Assembly: GCA_017828935.1 (NCBI GenBank)
Contig: JAGAUG010000055.1
Coordinates: 1 to 6,048 of the forward strand
Direction of reading: 5' to 3'
Length of the DNA: 6,048 bases
Source: Oscillospiraceae bacterium
Lineage (GTDB): Bacteria; Bacillota; Clostridia; Oscillospirales; Ruminococcaceae
The notes beneath the pieces were generated by a model that was not told the origin of the DNA, did not search any database, and saw nothing but the letters and a program-made list of their open reading frames with translations. Of the stretch, positions 1-5,885 are shown piece after piece (the stretch's first letter is position 1; each line of letters opens with the position of its first letter). Made by a program: the position numbers and the translations under genes.

Positions 1-2
1 GA

Positions 3-278
3 AAAAAGACTGATGGGTCTAGTTGGGAAGATATGTTACAAAATATACATTATTTTTATACTGTCTCGCCTGTCGAAAATTCTATAAAAATAAACCCCGA
101 CGGTTCTAAAACCCAAGATTTTATATTTAATTATTATATTTTCCACGCTAAAGATAGTGGCGGGAAAGATTATCAATTCGGATTTAATAAAAATTATCCA
201 GTTAATACTTATCTAAAACAAGACGTCGGCGGCGGAAAGAAATTATTTATAGACTACGGCGTTTGGGGTAGAAAATAA
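3..278 (+). CDS. C-terminal end of an unrecognised protein (5' truncated by window edge)
   Basis: The reading frame is open from the first bases of the window (first full codon at 3) to TAA at 276-278, giving 91 visible residues. The ATG at 33 has no convincing Shine-Dalgarno before it, and the codons ahead of it (reading KKTDGSSWED) continue in frame, so this is most likely the tail of a longer gene rather than an 81-residue protein. The visible part is rich in aromatic residues, Asn, Lys and Gly, has no Cys and no membrane segment, and ends in an aromatic/Gly motif (DYGVWGRK). The alternating polar and aromatic pattern suggests a beta-rich extracellular or toxin-like domain, but this is only an impression and I do not recognise the family. 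A terminator follows 8 bp after the stop, so this is the last gene of its transcript. Confidence 0.7.
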   Translation, partial: KKTDGSSWEDMLQNIHYFYTVSPVENSIKINPDGSKTQDFIFNYYIFHAKDSGGKDYQFGFNKNYPVNTYLKQDVGGGKKLFIDYGVWGRK

Positions 279-285
279 AAATACA

Positions 286-325
286 AAAAAGCTTATTAGA
301 AAAATTAATTTCTAGTAAGCTTTTT
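286..325. terminator. Bidirectional rho-independent terminator
   Basis: Arms 286-302 and 309-325 form a 17-bp stem that is perfect except for one U-G wobble, with a 6-nt loop (AATTAA). The core AAGCTTA/TAAGCTT is flanked by A5 on the left and T5 on the right, so both strands have a U-run after the hairpin. It sits 8 bp after the stop of the left plus-strand gene and 17 bp after the stop of the convergent nrdD, so it can end both transcripts. Confidence 0.92.
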
Positions 326-341
326 AAGTATAAATAAAGTT

Positions 342-2657
342 CTATATTTGATGTTTAACTCTTTGACTTTCTTCAGCTTTTTTTGCGTTGTTAAATCTAT
401 CAAGAGTACCGACTAAATATCCGGTAATTCTTCTTATTCTTTCGAAACGAGGCCTTCCGTCGTCTTCTGTTCTATTACACTTAGGACATTTATTATTTAT
501 TATTCCGGTAAAACCACAAACAGGATCTCTATCAACTGGGTGATTAATAGAACCGTAGCCGATATTACATTCTTTCATATATCTTATTATTTTTTCGAAA
601 GCTTCGATATTGTAAGTAGGGTCAGAGTCGAGCTCTATATATGTTATGTGACCGCCGTTGGTTAGCTCGTGGTAAGGAGCTTCTAATCTTATTTTATCAA
701 AAGCTGATATATTATAATAAACTGGTATATGAAACGAATTAGTATAATAATCTCTATCTGTAACGCCTTCAATCGTTCCGTATTTTTTGTTATCTATTTT
801 TACAAATCGACCAGAAAGACCTTCGGCGGGTGTAGCTATCAAAGAAAAATTAAGACCATATTTTTCTGTTGCTTCGTCTGTTTTTTTTCTCATATAGCCA
901 ATAATTTTTAGTCCTAATTCTTGAGATTTTTCTGATTCGCCATGGTGTTTTCCTGTTAAAGATTTTAAACATTCAGCTAGACCGATAAAGCCAACTGTTA
1001 GAGTTCCGTGTTTAAGAACTTCGCCAATTTCGTCGTCTAGATTTAATTTATCTGAACCTAGCCAAAGGCCTTGACCCATCAAAAACGGAAAGTTTCTTAC
1101 TTTTTTTTGAGATTGTATTTTAAATCTAGCTAGCAACTGATCTATTACTAAATTTATTTTTTGATCTAAATCTTTAAAAAATATATCTATATTTTTATTT
1201 GCTTTTATTGCTATCCTAGGTAAATTAATCGAAGTAAAACTTAAGTTTCCTCGTCCTGAAACGATTTCTTTGGATTTATCATAATTATTAGCGATAACTC
1301 TTGTTCGACACCCCATATAAGCAACTTCGGAGTTGCTATTTCCAGGTTTATAATATTTTTTATTAAACGGAGAATCTAAAAAAGAGAAGTTAGGGAACAA
1401 TCTTTTAGCCGAAACTCGACAAGCTAGTTTAAATAAATCATAGTTCGGATCTTGAGGATTAAAATTAACGCCTTCTTTAACTTTAAATATATGAATAGGA
1501 AAGATAGGTGTTTCGCCGTTTCCAAGACCAGCTTCTGTTGCTAATAATAAATTTTTAATTATTAATCGTCCTTCTGGCGAAGTGTCTGTCCCGTAATTCA
1601 AAGAGCTAAATGGGATCTGAGCTCCTGCTCTAGAGTGCATAGTGTTTAAATTATGGACAAGAGCTTCCATTGCTTGGTAAGTATCTTTATCGATCTCTTT
1701 CATCGAATTTTTGATACTAAACTCTTGGATTTTTTTAGCGATATTTTCGCCGAAACTTTGGGTTAACAACTCTAATTCTTTATTATAATAGTTTTTGTCG
1801 TCTATTTTCGGAAACAAATTAGTTTCTTGTTTTATTTTTGAAATCAAAGATTCGACAAATTCTTTATTATTTTGGATCTCACATAATAAATCAATTGCTT
1901 TAATTAAATTATTTTTATAATTTTTTATATAAGTCTTAGCTACACCGAGAGACATCGCGAAATCAAAGTTAGGAACGCTTTGACCGCCGTGTTGATCGTT
2001 TTGATTTGATTGAATTGCGATACAAGCGAGGGCGCTATAGCTTTGAATATGAGTAGGTTCTCTCAAAAATCCGTGACCAGTTGAAAATCCGTTTTTAAAT
2101 AATTTTTCTAAATCGATTTGACAACATGTTGTTGTTAGATTATAAAAATCGAGATCATGAATATGTATATCTCCACACTTGTGAGCGTTCGAATGTTCAG
2201 GATCTAAAACAAACATTTCACAAAATTGTTTTGAGCCTTCGGAGCCATATTTTAACATCGTACCCATAGCTGTATCACTATCGATATTTGCGTTTTCGCG
2301 TTTTATATCGTTATCAGCCGCAGATTTAAAAGTTAGATCTTCATAAATTTTCATAAGGCTTGTGTTCATCTCGCGAATTCTAGTTCTATCAGCGCGATAT
2401 AAAATATAATTTTTAGCTGTTTTTGCGTGGCCGCTTTCGATTAAAGTTTTTTCGACAATATCTTGAATTTCTTCTACAGATGGAGTTTTATTAATTAATT
2501 TTATATTTATTTGATTAGCAACTTCATAAGCTAAGTTCAAAGCAGTTTCGTAATCGCTGCCTCCGGCAGCTTGAGCTGATTTAAAAATTGCTGTAGCGAT
2601 TTTTTCGATATTGAACGGGACTATTCGACCGTCTCTTTTTTTAATTTGTGTTATCAT
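342..2657 (-). CDS. nrdD: Anaerobic (class III) ribonucleoside-triphosphate reductase, NrdD
   Basis: This enzyme reduces ribonucleoside triphosphates to dNTPs with a glycyl radical, using formate as reductant, in the cytoplasm of anaerobic cells. The 771 residues are full length for the family. Residues 3-92 are an ATP-cone (KKRDGRIVPFNIEKI), the allosteric dATP/ATP site. The catalytic domain has the HIHDLDFY motif at 165-172, paired Cys 178/179 and MGCRTR around Cys450, matching the active-site cysteines of the family. Cys697, Cys714, Cys724 and Cys727 are available for the C-terminal zinc site. RRITGY at 742-747 carries the likely radical glycine, Gly746, and the protein ends in the typical RVKH tail. 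The ATG at 2657 has GGAGGAA 9 nt upstream. The gene is alone between its own promoter and a terminator: the radical-SAM activase gene nrdG, often next in line, is absent here and must be elsewhere. Regulation is probably by NrdR (see boxes upstream). Confidence 0.97.
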   Translation of the reverse strand: MITQIKKRDGRIVPFNIEKIATAIFKSAQAAGGSDYETALNLAYEVANQINIKLINKTPSVEEIQDIVEKTLIESGHAKTAKNYILYRADRTRIREMNTSLMKIYEDLTFKSAADNDIKRENANIDSDTAMGTMLKYGSEGSKQFCEMFVLDPEHSNAHKCGDIHIHDLDFYNLTTTCCQIDLEKLFKNGFSTGHGFLREPTHIQSYSALACIAIQSNQNDQHGGQSVPNFDFAMSLGVAKTYIKNYKNNLIKAIDLLCEIQNNKEFVESLISKIKQETNLFPKIDDKNYYNKELELLTQSFGENIAKKIQEFSIKNSMKEIDKDTYQAMEALVHNLNTMHSRAGAQIPFSSLNYGTDTSPEGRLIIKNLLLATEAGLGNGETPIFPIHIFKVKEGVNFNPQDPNYDLFKLACRVSAKRLFPNFSFLDSPFNKKYYKPGNSNSEVAYMGCRTRVIANNYDKSKEIVSGRGNLSFTSINLPRIAIKANKNIDIFFKDLDQKINLVIDQLLARFKIQSQKKVRNFPFLMGQGLWLGSDKLNLDDEIGEVLKHGTLTVGFIGLAECLKSLTGKHHGESEKSQELGLKIIGYMRKKTDEATEKYGLNFSLIATPAEGLSGRFVKIDNKKYGTIEGVTDRDYYTNSFHIPVYYNISAFDKIRLEAPYHELTNGGHITYIELDSDPTYNIEAFEKIIRYMKECNIGYGSINHPVDRDPVCGFTGIINNKCPKCNRTEDDGRPRFERIRRITGYLVGTLDRFNNAKKAEESQRVKHQI

Positions 2658-2666
2658 AATTTATAG

Positions 2667-2673
2667 TTCCTCC
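2667..2673 (-). promoter_or_regulatory. Ribosome binding site of nrdD
   Basis: GGAGGAA on the minus strand lies 9 nt before the ATG at 2657. It is a near-perfect Shine-Dalgarno and fixes the start at that ATG; no other in-frame start nearby is as well placed. Confidence 0.9.
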
Positions 2674-2699
2674 AAAGATAATATATAATTATTTCTTGA

Positions 2700-2715
2700 A
2701 TACAATATCTTGTAT
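2700..2715. promoter_or_regulatory. Candidate NrdR box, proximal to nrdD
   Basis: The 16-bp element ATACAATATCTTGTAT is a near-perfect palindrome. It fits the NrdR-box pattern (ACAC-W-ATAT-N-T-N-GTGT type) well in the central CAATATCTTG. NrdR is the zinc-finger/ATP-cone repressor of ribonucleotide reductase genes. The site lies roughly 15-30 nt downstream of the predicted nrdD start point, where a bound repressor could block transcription. The match is by eye from memory of the consensus. Confidence 0.65.
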
Positions 2716-2736
2716 ATTATTTATTACATCTGACTA

Positions 2737-2765
2737 ATTATATCATATATATAGTATTTAGTCAA
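2737..2765 (-). promoter_or_regulatory. nrdD promoter (sigma-A type, extended -10)
   Basis: On the minus strand, -35 TTGACT (2765-2760) and -10 TATAAT (2742-2737) are separated by exactly 17 bp. The -10 is preceded by TGA, giving an extended TGnTATAAT. The transcript would start near 2730 and carry a leader of about 73 nt. NrdR-like boxes overlap the spacer and the early transcribed region. Confidence 0.85.
2742..2757. promoter_or_regulatory. Candidate NrdR box, distal, within nrdD promoter spacer
   Basis: On the minus strand this 16-mer reads ATACTATATATATGAT and agrees with the NrdR consensus at about 12 of 16 positions, including the ACTATATATA core. It occupies the -35/-10 spacer. Its centre is 42 bp from the centre of the proximal box, i.e. 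about four helical turns, so both sites face the same side of the DNA as expected for paired NrdR boxes. It is weaker than the proximal box, and a plain TA-rich promoter spacer could resemble it by chance. Confidence 0.5.
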
Positions 2766-2887
2766 TAGTTTAATTTTAATTTTTTACGGCAATATTATCG
2801 TATAAGTTTGTTTTAAATAATATAAATTACTCAACTAATCTACTAATCAAAATTTTAAAAATTTTTTTAAAAAGAATATTACGCAAA

Positions 2888-2920
2888 TTAATAATATTAT
2901 ATTTTATATAATATTATTAA
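2888..2920. repeat. Perfect A/T inverted repeat (15-bp arms, 3-nt loop)
   Basis: Arms 2888-2902 and 2906-2920 are exact reverse complements around a TTT loop and consist only of A and T. There is no following T-run and no gene ending here, so it does not look like an intrinsic terminator. It could be a cruciform, a protein-binding site, or a by-product of the base composition. Confidence 0.6.
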
Positions 2921-2982
2921 CTAAAAATATTATATAAAAATACTAAAAAATATTAATTGTTTAGAAATATATTTTAATATAT

Positions 2983-2996
2983 GTTTTTTAAAAAAC
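2983..2996. repeat. Palindrome upstream of protease promoter
   Basis: GTTTTTTAAAAAAC is a perfect 14-bp palindrome ending 9 bp before the -35 box of the protease promoter. It could be an UP element or operator half-sites. It does not match the PlcR box known upstream of Bacillus virulence genes. Confidence 0.4.
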
Positions 2997-3005
2997 AAAA
3001 AAATA

Positions 3006-3034
3006 TTGACAAAAAACTTATATTTGTTTATAAT
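3006..3034 (+). promoter_or_regulatory. Consensus sigma-A promoter of the M6 protease gene
   Basis: TTGACA (3006-3011) and TATAAT (3029-3034) are both exact consensus hexamers separated by exactly 17 bp. The predicted start point is near 3041, giving a leader of roughly 110 nt before the GTG start. Such a strong core promoter predicts high expression unless it is repressed or attenuated. Confidence 0.92.
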
Positions 3035-3040
3035 AACAAA

Positions 3041-3152
3041 TAACACCTGAATTTATTTTTGTAATTTTTTGTATTTTTTTATATTTTCTATAAAAAAGGA
3101 GGACGTATATAAAAACATGACATAATAAAATATTTTGATGAGGTGATTTAGT
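3041..3152 (+). promoter_or_regulatory. Protease mRNA leader with duplicated ribosome binding sites
   Basis: The leader holds an A-U hairpin with 9-bp arms (3075-3083 and 3089-3097) that directly abuts a strong Shine-Dalgarno, AAGGAGGA (3096-3103). That Shine-Dalgarno is followed by ATG ACA TAA (3117-3125), a two-codon reading frame. A second Shine-Dalgarno, GAGGTGA (3140-3146), serves the real GTG start at 3153. The arrangement could tune translation of the protease (standby binding, occlusion or start-stop stalling). That role is inference. Confidence 0.5.
3117..3125 (+). other. Two-codon start-stop mini-ORF (Met-Thr-stop)
   Basis: ATG ACA TAA lies 13 nt after a strong AAGGAGGA and is immediately followed by a second in-frame TAA. 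It is in the same frame as the protease start 36 nt downstream. A further ATG AGG TGA at 3138-3146, also in frame, overlaps the protease Shine-Dalgarno. Both could be chance, but the strong ribosome binding site has no other visible start to serve. Confidence 0.4.
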
Positions 3153-5723
3153 GTGAAAAAAAACAAAAAAAAGATAACGTGTTATTTAGCTGTTATAACT
3201 ATTAGTTTTGGTTACTTAGACAGTTTTATATTAGCTAAAGGAGGTGAATCAAACGAACAAAAGATAGGGGAATCAGAAATTAGTAAATACTATATGGAAG
3301 ATGGGATCCCAGTTGTAAGAAGAGAAGTATTTTTAGAAGACAAAGAAAAAATAAATAGTTCTCTTAGAAAAGCTATAAAACAAAAGTCGTCTAAAGAAAC
3401 TGTTTCTAAAACGTTGCCGCCAAAAATCGAGATGAATAATATCGTAATTTTTTTAAGATTTAAAGGCGAAGAGGAATTTGTTACAGATCAAAATAGAGAG
3501 TTGTTTATTAATCATTATAATGGTTCAGGTGTTTCTCTTAGATCTTATATGCAAGACATATCTTATGGACAGTTCGAGGTTTTGAGCGGTTTTTTTCCTG
3601 TTGATCCTGAAGATACTAAATTTTATTCTTACGAAGCTAAAAATCCTAGGGGATATTATCAGCCATTTTCTAGTAAGAATACTATAGGTTACAAGAGTAG
3701 AAGCTCTTCTAATAATCGAGAATTTGAGCTTTTGACCGAAGCAATTTCATATTGTAGGCCTATGATAGAAGAACAGTATACAGATCCTGTTGAAGTTGAT
3801 TTTAACGAAGACGGAAAAGTTGATAACGTTGTTTTTGTAGTTAGTGGACGAGAAGATACTTGGGAGGATTTACTTTGGCCACATCAATTTGTGATTCCTA
3901 AGGCTTATAAAGACGCGAAAATCCACGACAAGAGAGTTAAATTATATAACTTGATGTTACAAAGTTGTTTTAAAGAAAATAACGTTGGAACTTCTTCTCA
4001 TGAATTTTTACATACAAAAGGGTTTCCTGATTTTTATAGATATAAATCCAAAGGAGAGCCTGTTGGTTGTTGGGATCTTATGTCGATACAACATTCTGTT
4101 CCGCAGTTTCCGTTAGTTTATCCGAGATATAAATACGGAGCTTTTTGTAATAAACCAGAGAAAATAAAACAAGGCGGAAAATATGTTTTACATCCGTCGA
4201 CAGATCAAGATTACAAACAAGATATATCTTATATTTTAAAATCTCCGACAACCGACGCGCGAGAATATTTTGTTGTTGAATATAGAGCACCAGCAAAATA
4301 TAATCCAGAAGAAACATCAGATCATTGGGATCAGTTTTTACCTGGCGAAGGTTTGATAGTTTATAGAGTTAACAAAGACGTTATTAGAGGTAACGCAATG
4401 AGCGATGGGGTAGATATTCCTGATAAAATTTTTATATTCAGAAAAGGAATAACGGAGCCTTGGGCCGCGGACGGAGATATCAAAGAAGGCGCTTTATTAA
4501 AAACAGGAGATAGCTTAGGTGTTATAGATTCTTGTCATCAGTTTAAAAGATATTCGAGATTAGAAATTCCGAAGTTAGAAGATAAAATATATTTTTCGGA
4601 TGGAGATAATAGCGGAATAAAAATATACGATATTAATATAGACGATCAAGATAAAGTTGCTTCTTTTAGAGTTGAATTTGATAATACTTTTATAACAAAA
4701 GCTAGTTTAGACAAAGCTAAAGATATCAAGATAGATAATCATAATAAAAAAATATTATTTAATTTAAGTAAAAAATTTAAAGACAAATTTATTGTTCCTG
4801 AGATAGAACACAACGGCGTATCTATTGAACCGGAATTAGGGTTACCGTTAATTATTTCTAACGAGATGGAATATAAAATAAAATCTCCAACAGGAGTTGA
4901 GCAAGTTTGGGAAATTATAACTTCGCCAGTTTGTAGGACTTGTTTAGAAGACCAAAAAGAAAGAGCGTCTAAGCCGATTATATTAAAAGCTGATTTAATA
5001 AATTCTAAAGATGTTAAATATCAATGGTATTACGACGGGAAAATTTTAGTCGATCAAACTTTTGAAGAATTAGTATTAGAGAACCCTAACGACAACAAGA
5101 AACATAAAGTTCATTTTGTAGCGACGAATCAAGCTGGAAGTTTTCAAAGCGAAAACGTAACTGTTTCTTGGGAAAATCCACAAGATGAATCACAACCTGC
5201 TAGATTTTCATCAGTAACAGGTTTCTTTGCTAATTTATTTTCTCAGAGAAGAAGATCGTCTAGTTTTGAGCCAAAAAGAAAATCAAAAGTATTGCATTCT
5301 ACTAGCGAAAATAATTTACAACAAATTCAAAATATTCAAAGCTTTGATTCTTCGGAGTCTAGTAGCTCAGAAGAAAGTTTACAAGCGACGAATATTGACG
5401 ATAATATAGTTTTTGAGCAACAAGAAGAAATAAAAGAAATAAAAGAAATTAAAGAATTAAAAGAAATTAAAGATATAAATCAAAGCAACGAGTTAGAAAA
5501 CGAGTTAGAAATTAATACAACAAAAGAAATGGAACAGCAATCGGATTTTGAAAATCAAATAGAAAAAGTAGAAGAAATAAAGAATTTAAATATAGATCAA
5601 GAAAATCAAAACATAAGTTCAACAAGACAAGCTATAGTAGGAGTATCAAGTAATTTTGATGACATAGATGATATTATACAAGCTAGTTTAGACTCAAAAC
5701 AACAATCTAATCAAAACGAATAA
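3153..5723 (+). CDS. Secreted M6-family (immune inhibitor A-like) zinc metalloprotease with low-complexity C-terminal tail
   Basis: This is an 856-residue predicted exported endopeptidase. Residues 1-28 form a signal peptide: lysine-rich start, hydrophobic core, likely cleavage after Ala28. A probable propeptide runs to about 95. The M6 domain spans about 95-500: a DxNxDGxxD calcium-type loop at 216-224, the zinc motif HEFLHTKGFPD at 283-293 (His283, Glu284, His287; Asp293 as probable third ligand), the Met-turn WDLMS at 307-311 and the family-typical FSDGDNSGI from 481. Residues ~510-590 resemble a bacterial beta-sandwich (DUF5018-like, tentative). A CRTC motif (594-597) precedes an Ig-like domain (~600-675, Trp625 in WYYDG). 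Residues 677-856 are a disordered Ser/Glu/Gln/Asn-rich tail with an RRR cluster at 699-701 and KEI repeats. There is no LPXTG or membrane anchor at the end. The GTG start is chosen for GAGGTGA 6 nt upstream and the signal peptide. M6 relatives cleave host antimicrobial and matrix proteins; the substrate here is unknown. The gene is monocistronic, between its own promoter and a terminator. Confidence 0.92.
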   Translation: MKKNKKKITCYLAVITISFGYLDSFILAKGGESNEQKIGESEISKYYMEDGIPVVRREVFLEDKEKINSSLRKAIKQKSSKETVSKTLPPKIEMNNIVIFLRFKGEEEFVTDQNRELFINHYNGSGVSLRSYMQDISYGQFEVLSGFFPVDPEDTKFYSYEAKNPRGYYQPFSSKNTIGYKSRSSSNNREFELLTEAISYCRPMIEEQYTDPVEVDFNEDGKVDNVVFVVSGREDTWEDLLWPHQFVIPKAYKDAKIHDKRVKLYNLMLQSCFKENNVGTSSHEFLHTKGFPDFYRYKSKGEPVGCWDLMSIQHSVPQFPLVYPRYKYGAFCNKPEKIKQGGKYVLHPSTDQDYKQDISYILKSPTTDAREYFVVEYRAPAKYNPEETSDHWDQFLPGEGLIVYRVNKDVIRGNAMSDGVDIPDKIFIFRKGITEPWAADGDIKEGALLKTGDSLGVIDSCHQFKRYSRLEIPKLEDKIYFSDGDNSGIKIYDINIDDQDKVASFRVEFDNTFITKASLDKAKDIKIDNHNKKILFNLSKKFKDKFIVPEIEHNGVSIEPELGLPLIISNEMEYKIKSPTGVEQVWEIITSPVCRTCLEDQKERASKPIILKADLINSKDVKYQWYYDGKILVDQTFEELVLENPNDNKKHKVHFVATNQAGSFQSENVTVSWENPQDESQPARFSSVTGFFANLFSQRRRSSSFEPKRKSKVLHSTSENNLQQIQNIQSFDSSESSSSEESLQATNIDDNIVFEQQEEIKEIKEIKELKEIKDINQSNELENELEINTTKEMEQQSDFENQIEKVEEIKNLNIDQENQNISSTRQAIVGVSSNFDDIDDIIQASLDSKQQSNQNE
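5427..5480 (+). repeat. 9-bp in-frame tandem repeat encoding (E-I/L-K)n
   Basis: Six degenerate 9-bp units of the form GAAATAAAA encode an EIK/ELK run at residues 759-776 of the protease tail. The charged periodic pattern could form a short helix or coiled coil. As an in-frame tandem repeat it may expand or contract without breaking the frame. Confidence 0.75.
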
Positions 5724-5730
5724 AGTTATT

Positions 5731-5768
5731 AATATTGACTCTCTTAATTTAAGAGAGTCAATATTTTT
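5731..5768 (+). terminator. Rho-independent terminator of the protease gene
   Basis: Arms 5731-5746 and 5750-5765 form a perfect 16-bp stem (AATATTGACTCTCTTA and its complement) with a tiny loop, followed by T5 at 5764-5768. It starts 8 bp after the protease stop and separates the gene from the next promoter. Confidence 0.93.
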
Positions 5769-5813
5769 ACAAAAACATTTATTAAATTTACTAAAAATTT
5801 TTTATAAAAACAC

Positions 5814-5842
5814 TTGACATATAATAAAAAATATATTACAAT
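5814..5842 (+). promoter_or_regulatory. Promoter of the right-edge gene
   Basis: TTGACA (5814-5819) is an exact -35, and TACAAT (5837-5842) follows after exactly 17 bp as a 5/6 -10. The start point would be near 5849, about 37 nt before the ATG. A TATAAT overlaps at 5842-5847 but would need a 22-bp spacer. Confidence 0.85.
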
Positions 5843-5885
5843 ATAATAAAAAACATATTTTTTGTTTTATTAGGAGGAAATTTTT

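Larger units (their letters stand above)
2766..3005. other. Extremely AT-rich intergenic region between divergent promoters
   Basis: About 240 bp separate the nrdD and protease promoters. I see no credible reading frame or RNA gene here. The stretch is nearly all A/T, with repeated A- and T-tracts, an inverted repeat at 2888-2920 and a 14-bp palindrome at 2983-2996. The A/T runs just before the protease -35 could act as an UP element for RNA polymerase alpha or as a bent-DNA segment. Confidence 0.6.

Noticed and set aside
729..911. 60-codon plus-strand reading frame inside nrdD
   Set aside because: It lies wholly antisense to a confidently assigned gene, has no convincing ribosome binding site, and its Cys/Phe-rich low-complexity product is typical of an antisense shadow.
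2766..3005. Possible small RNA or origin-like element in the AT-rich intergenic region
   Set aside because: There are no DnaA-box clusters, iterons, or promoter-terminator pair bounding an RNA; only A/T tracts and the inverted repeat were visible.
4078..4317. 79-codon minus-strand reading frame inside the protease gene
   Set aside because: It is antisense to the M6 catalytic domain, whose frame is fixed by the zinc motif and Met-turn. No promoter or RBS supports it.
5227..5409. 60-codon reading frame in another plus frame over the protease tail
   Set aside because: It overlaps the low-complexity tail and begins without an RBS. I considered whether it meant a frameshift in the protease, but the main frame continues uninterrupted to a stop followed at once by a terminator.
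5427..5480. Short tandem repeat as a CRISPR-like or mobile-element repeat
   Set aside because: The units are 9 bp, degenerate, contiguous and in frame, so they are a protein-level repeat; there are no spacers.
5842..5847. TATAAT as the -10 of the right-edge promoter
   Set aside because: It would be 22 bp from the TTGACA. The overlapping TACAAT at 17 bp is the better choice.
5845..5871. Inverted repeat (AATAAAA/TTTTATT) ending at the AGGAGG of the right-edge gene, resembling the hairpin before the protease leader SD
   Set aside because: There are only 7 A-T pairs, and the predicted start point falls inside the left arm. In this base composition it is likely chance.
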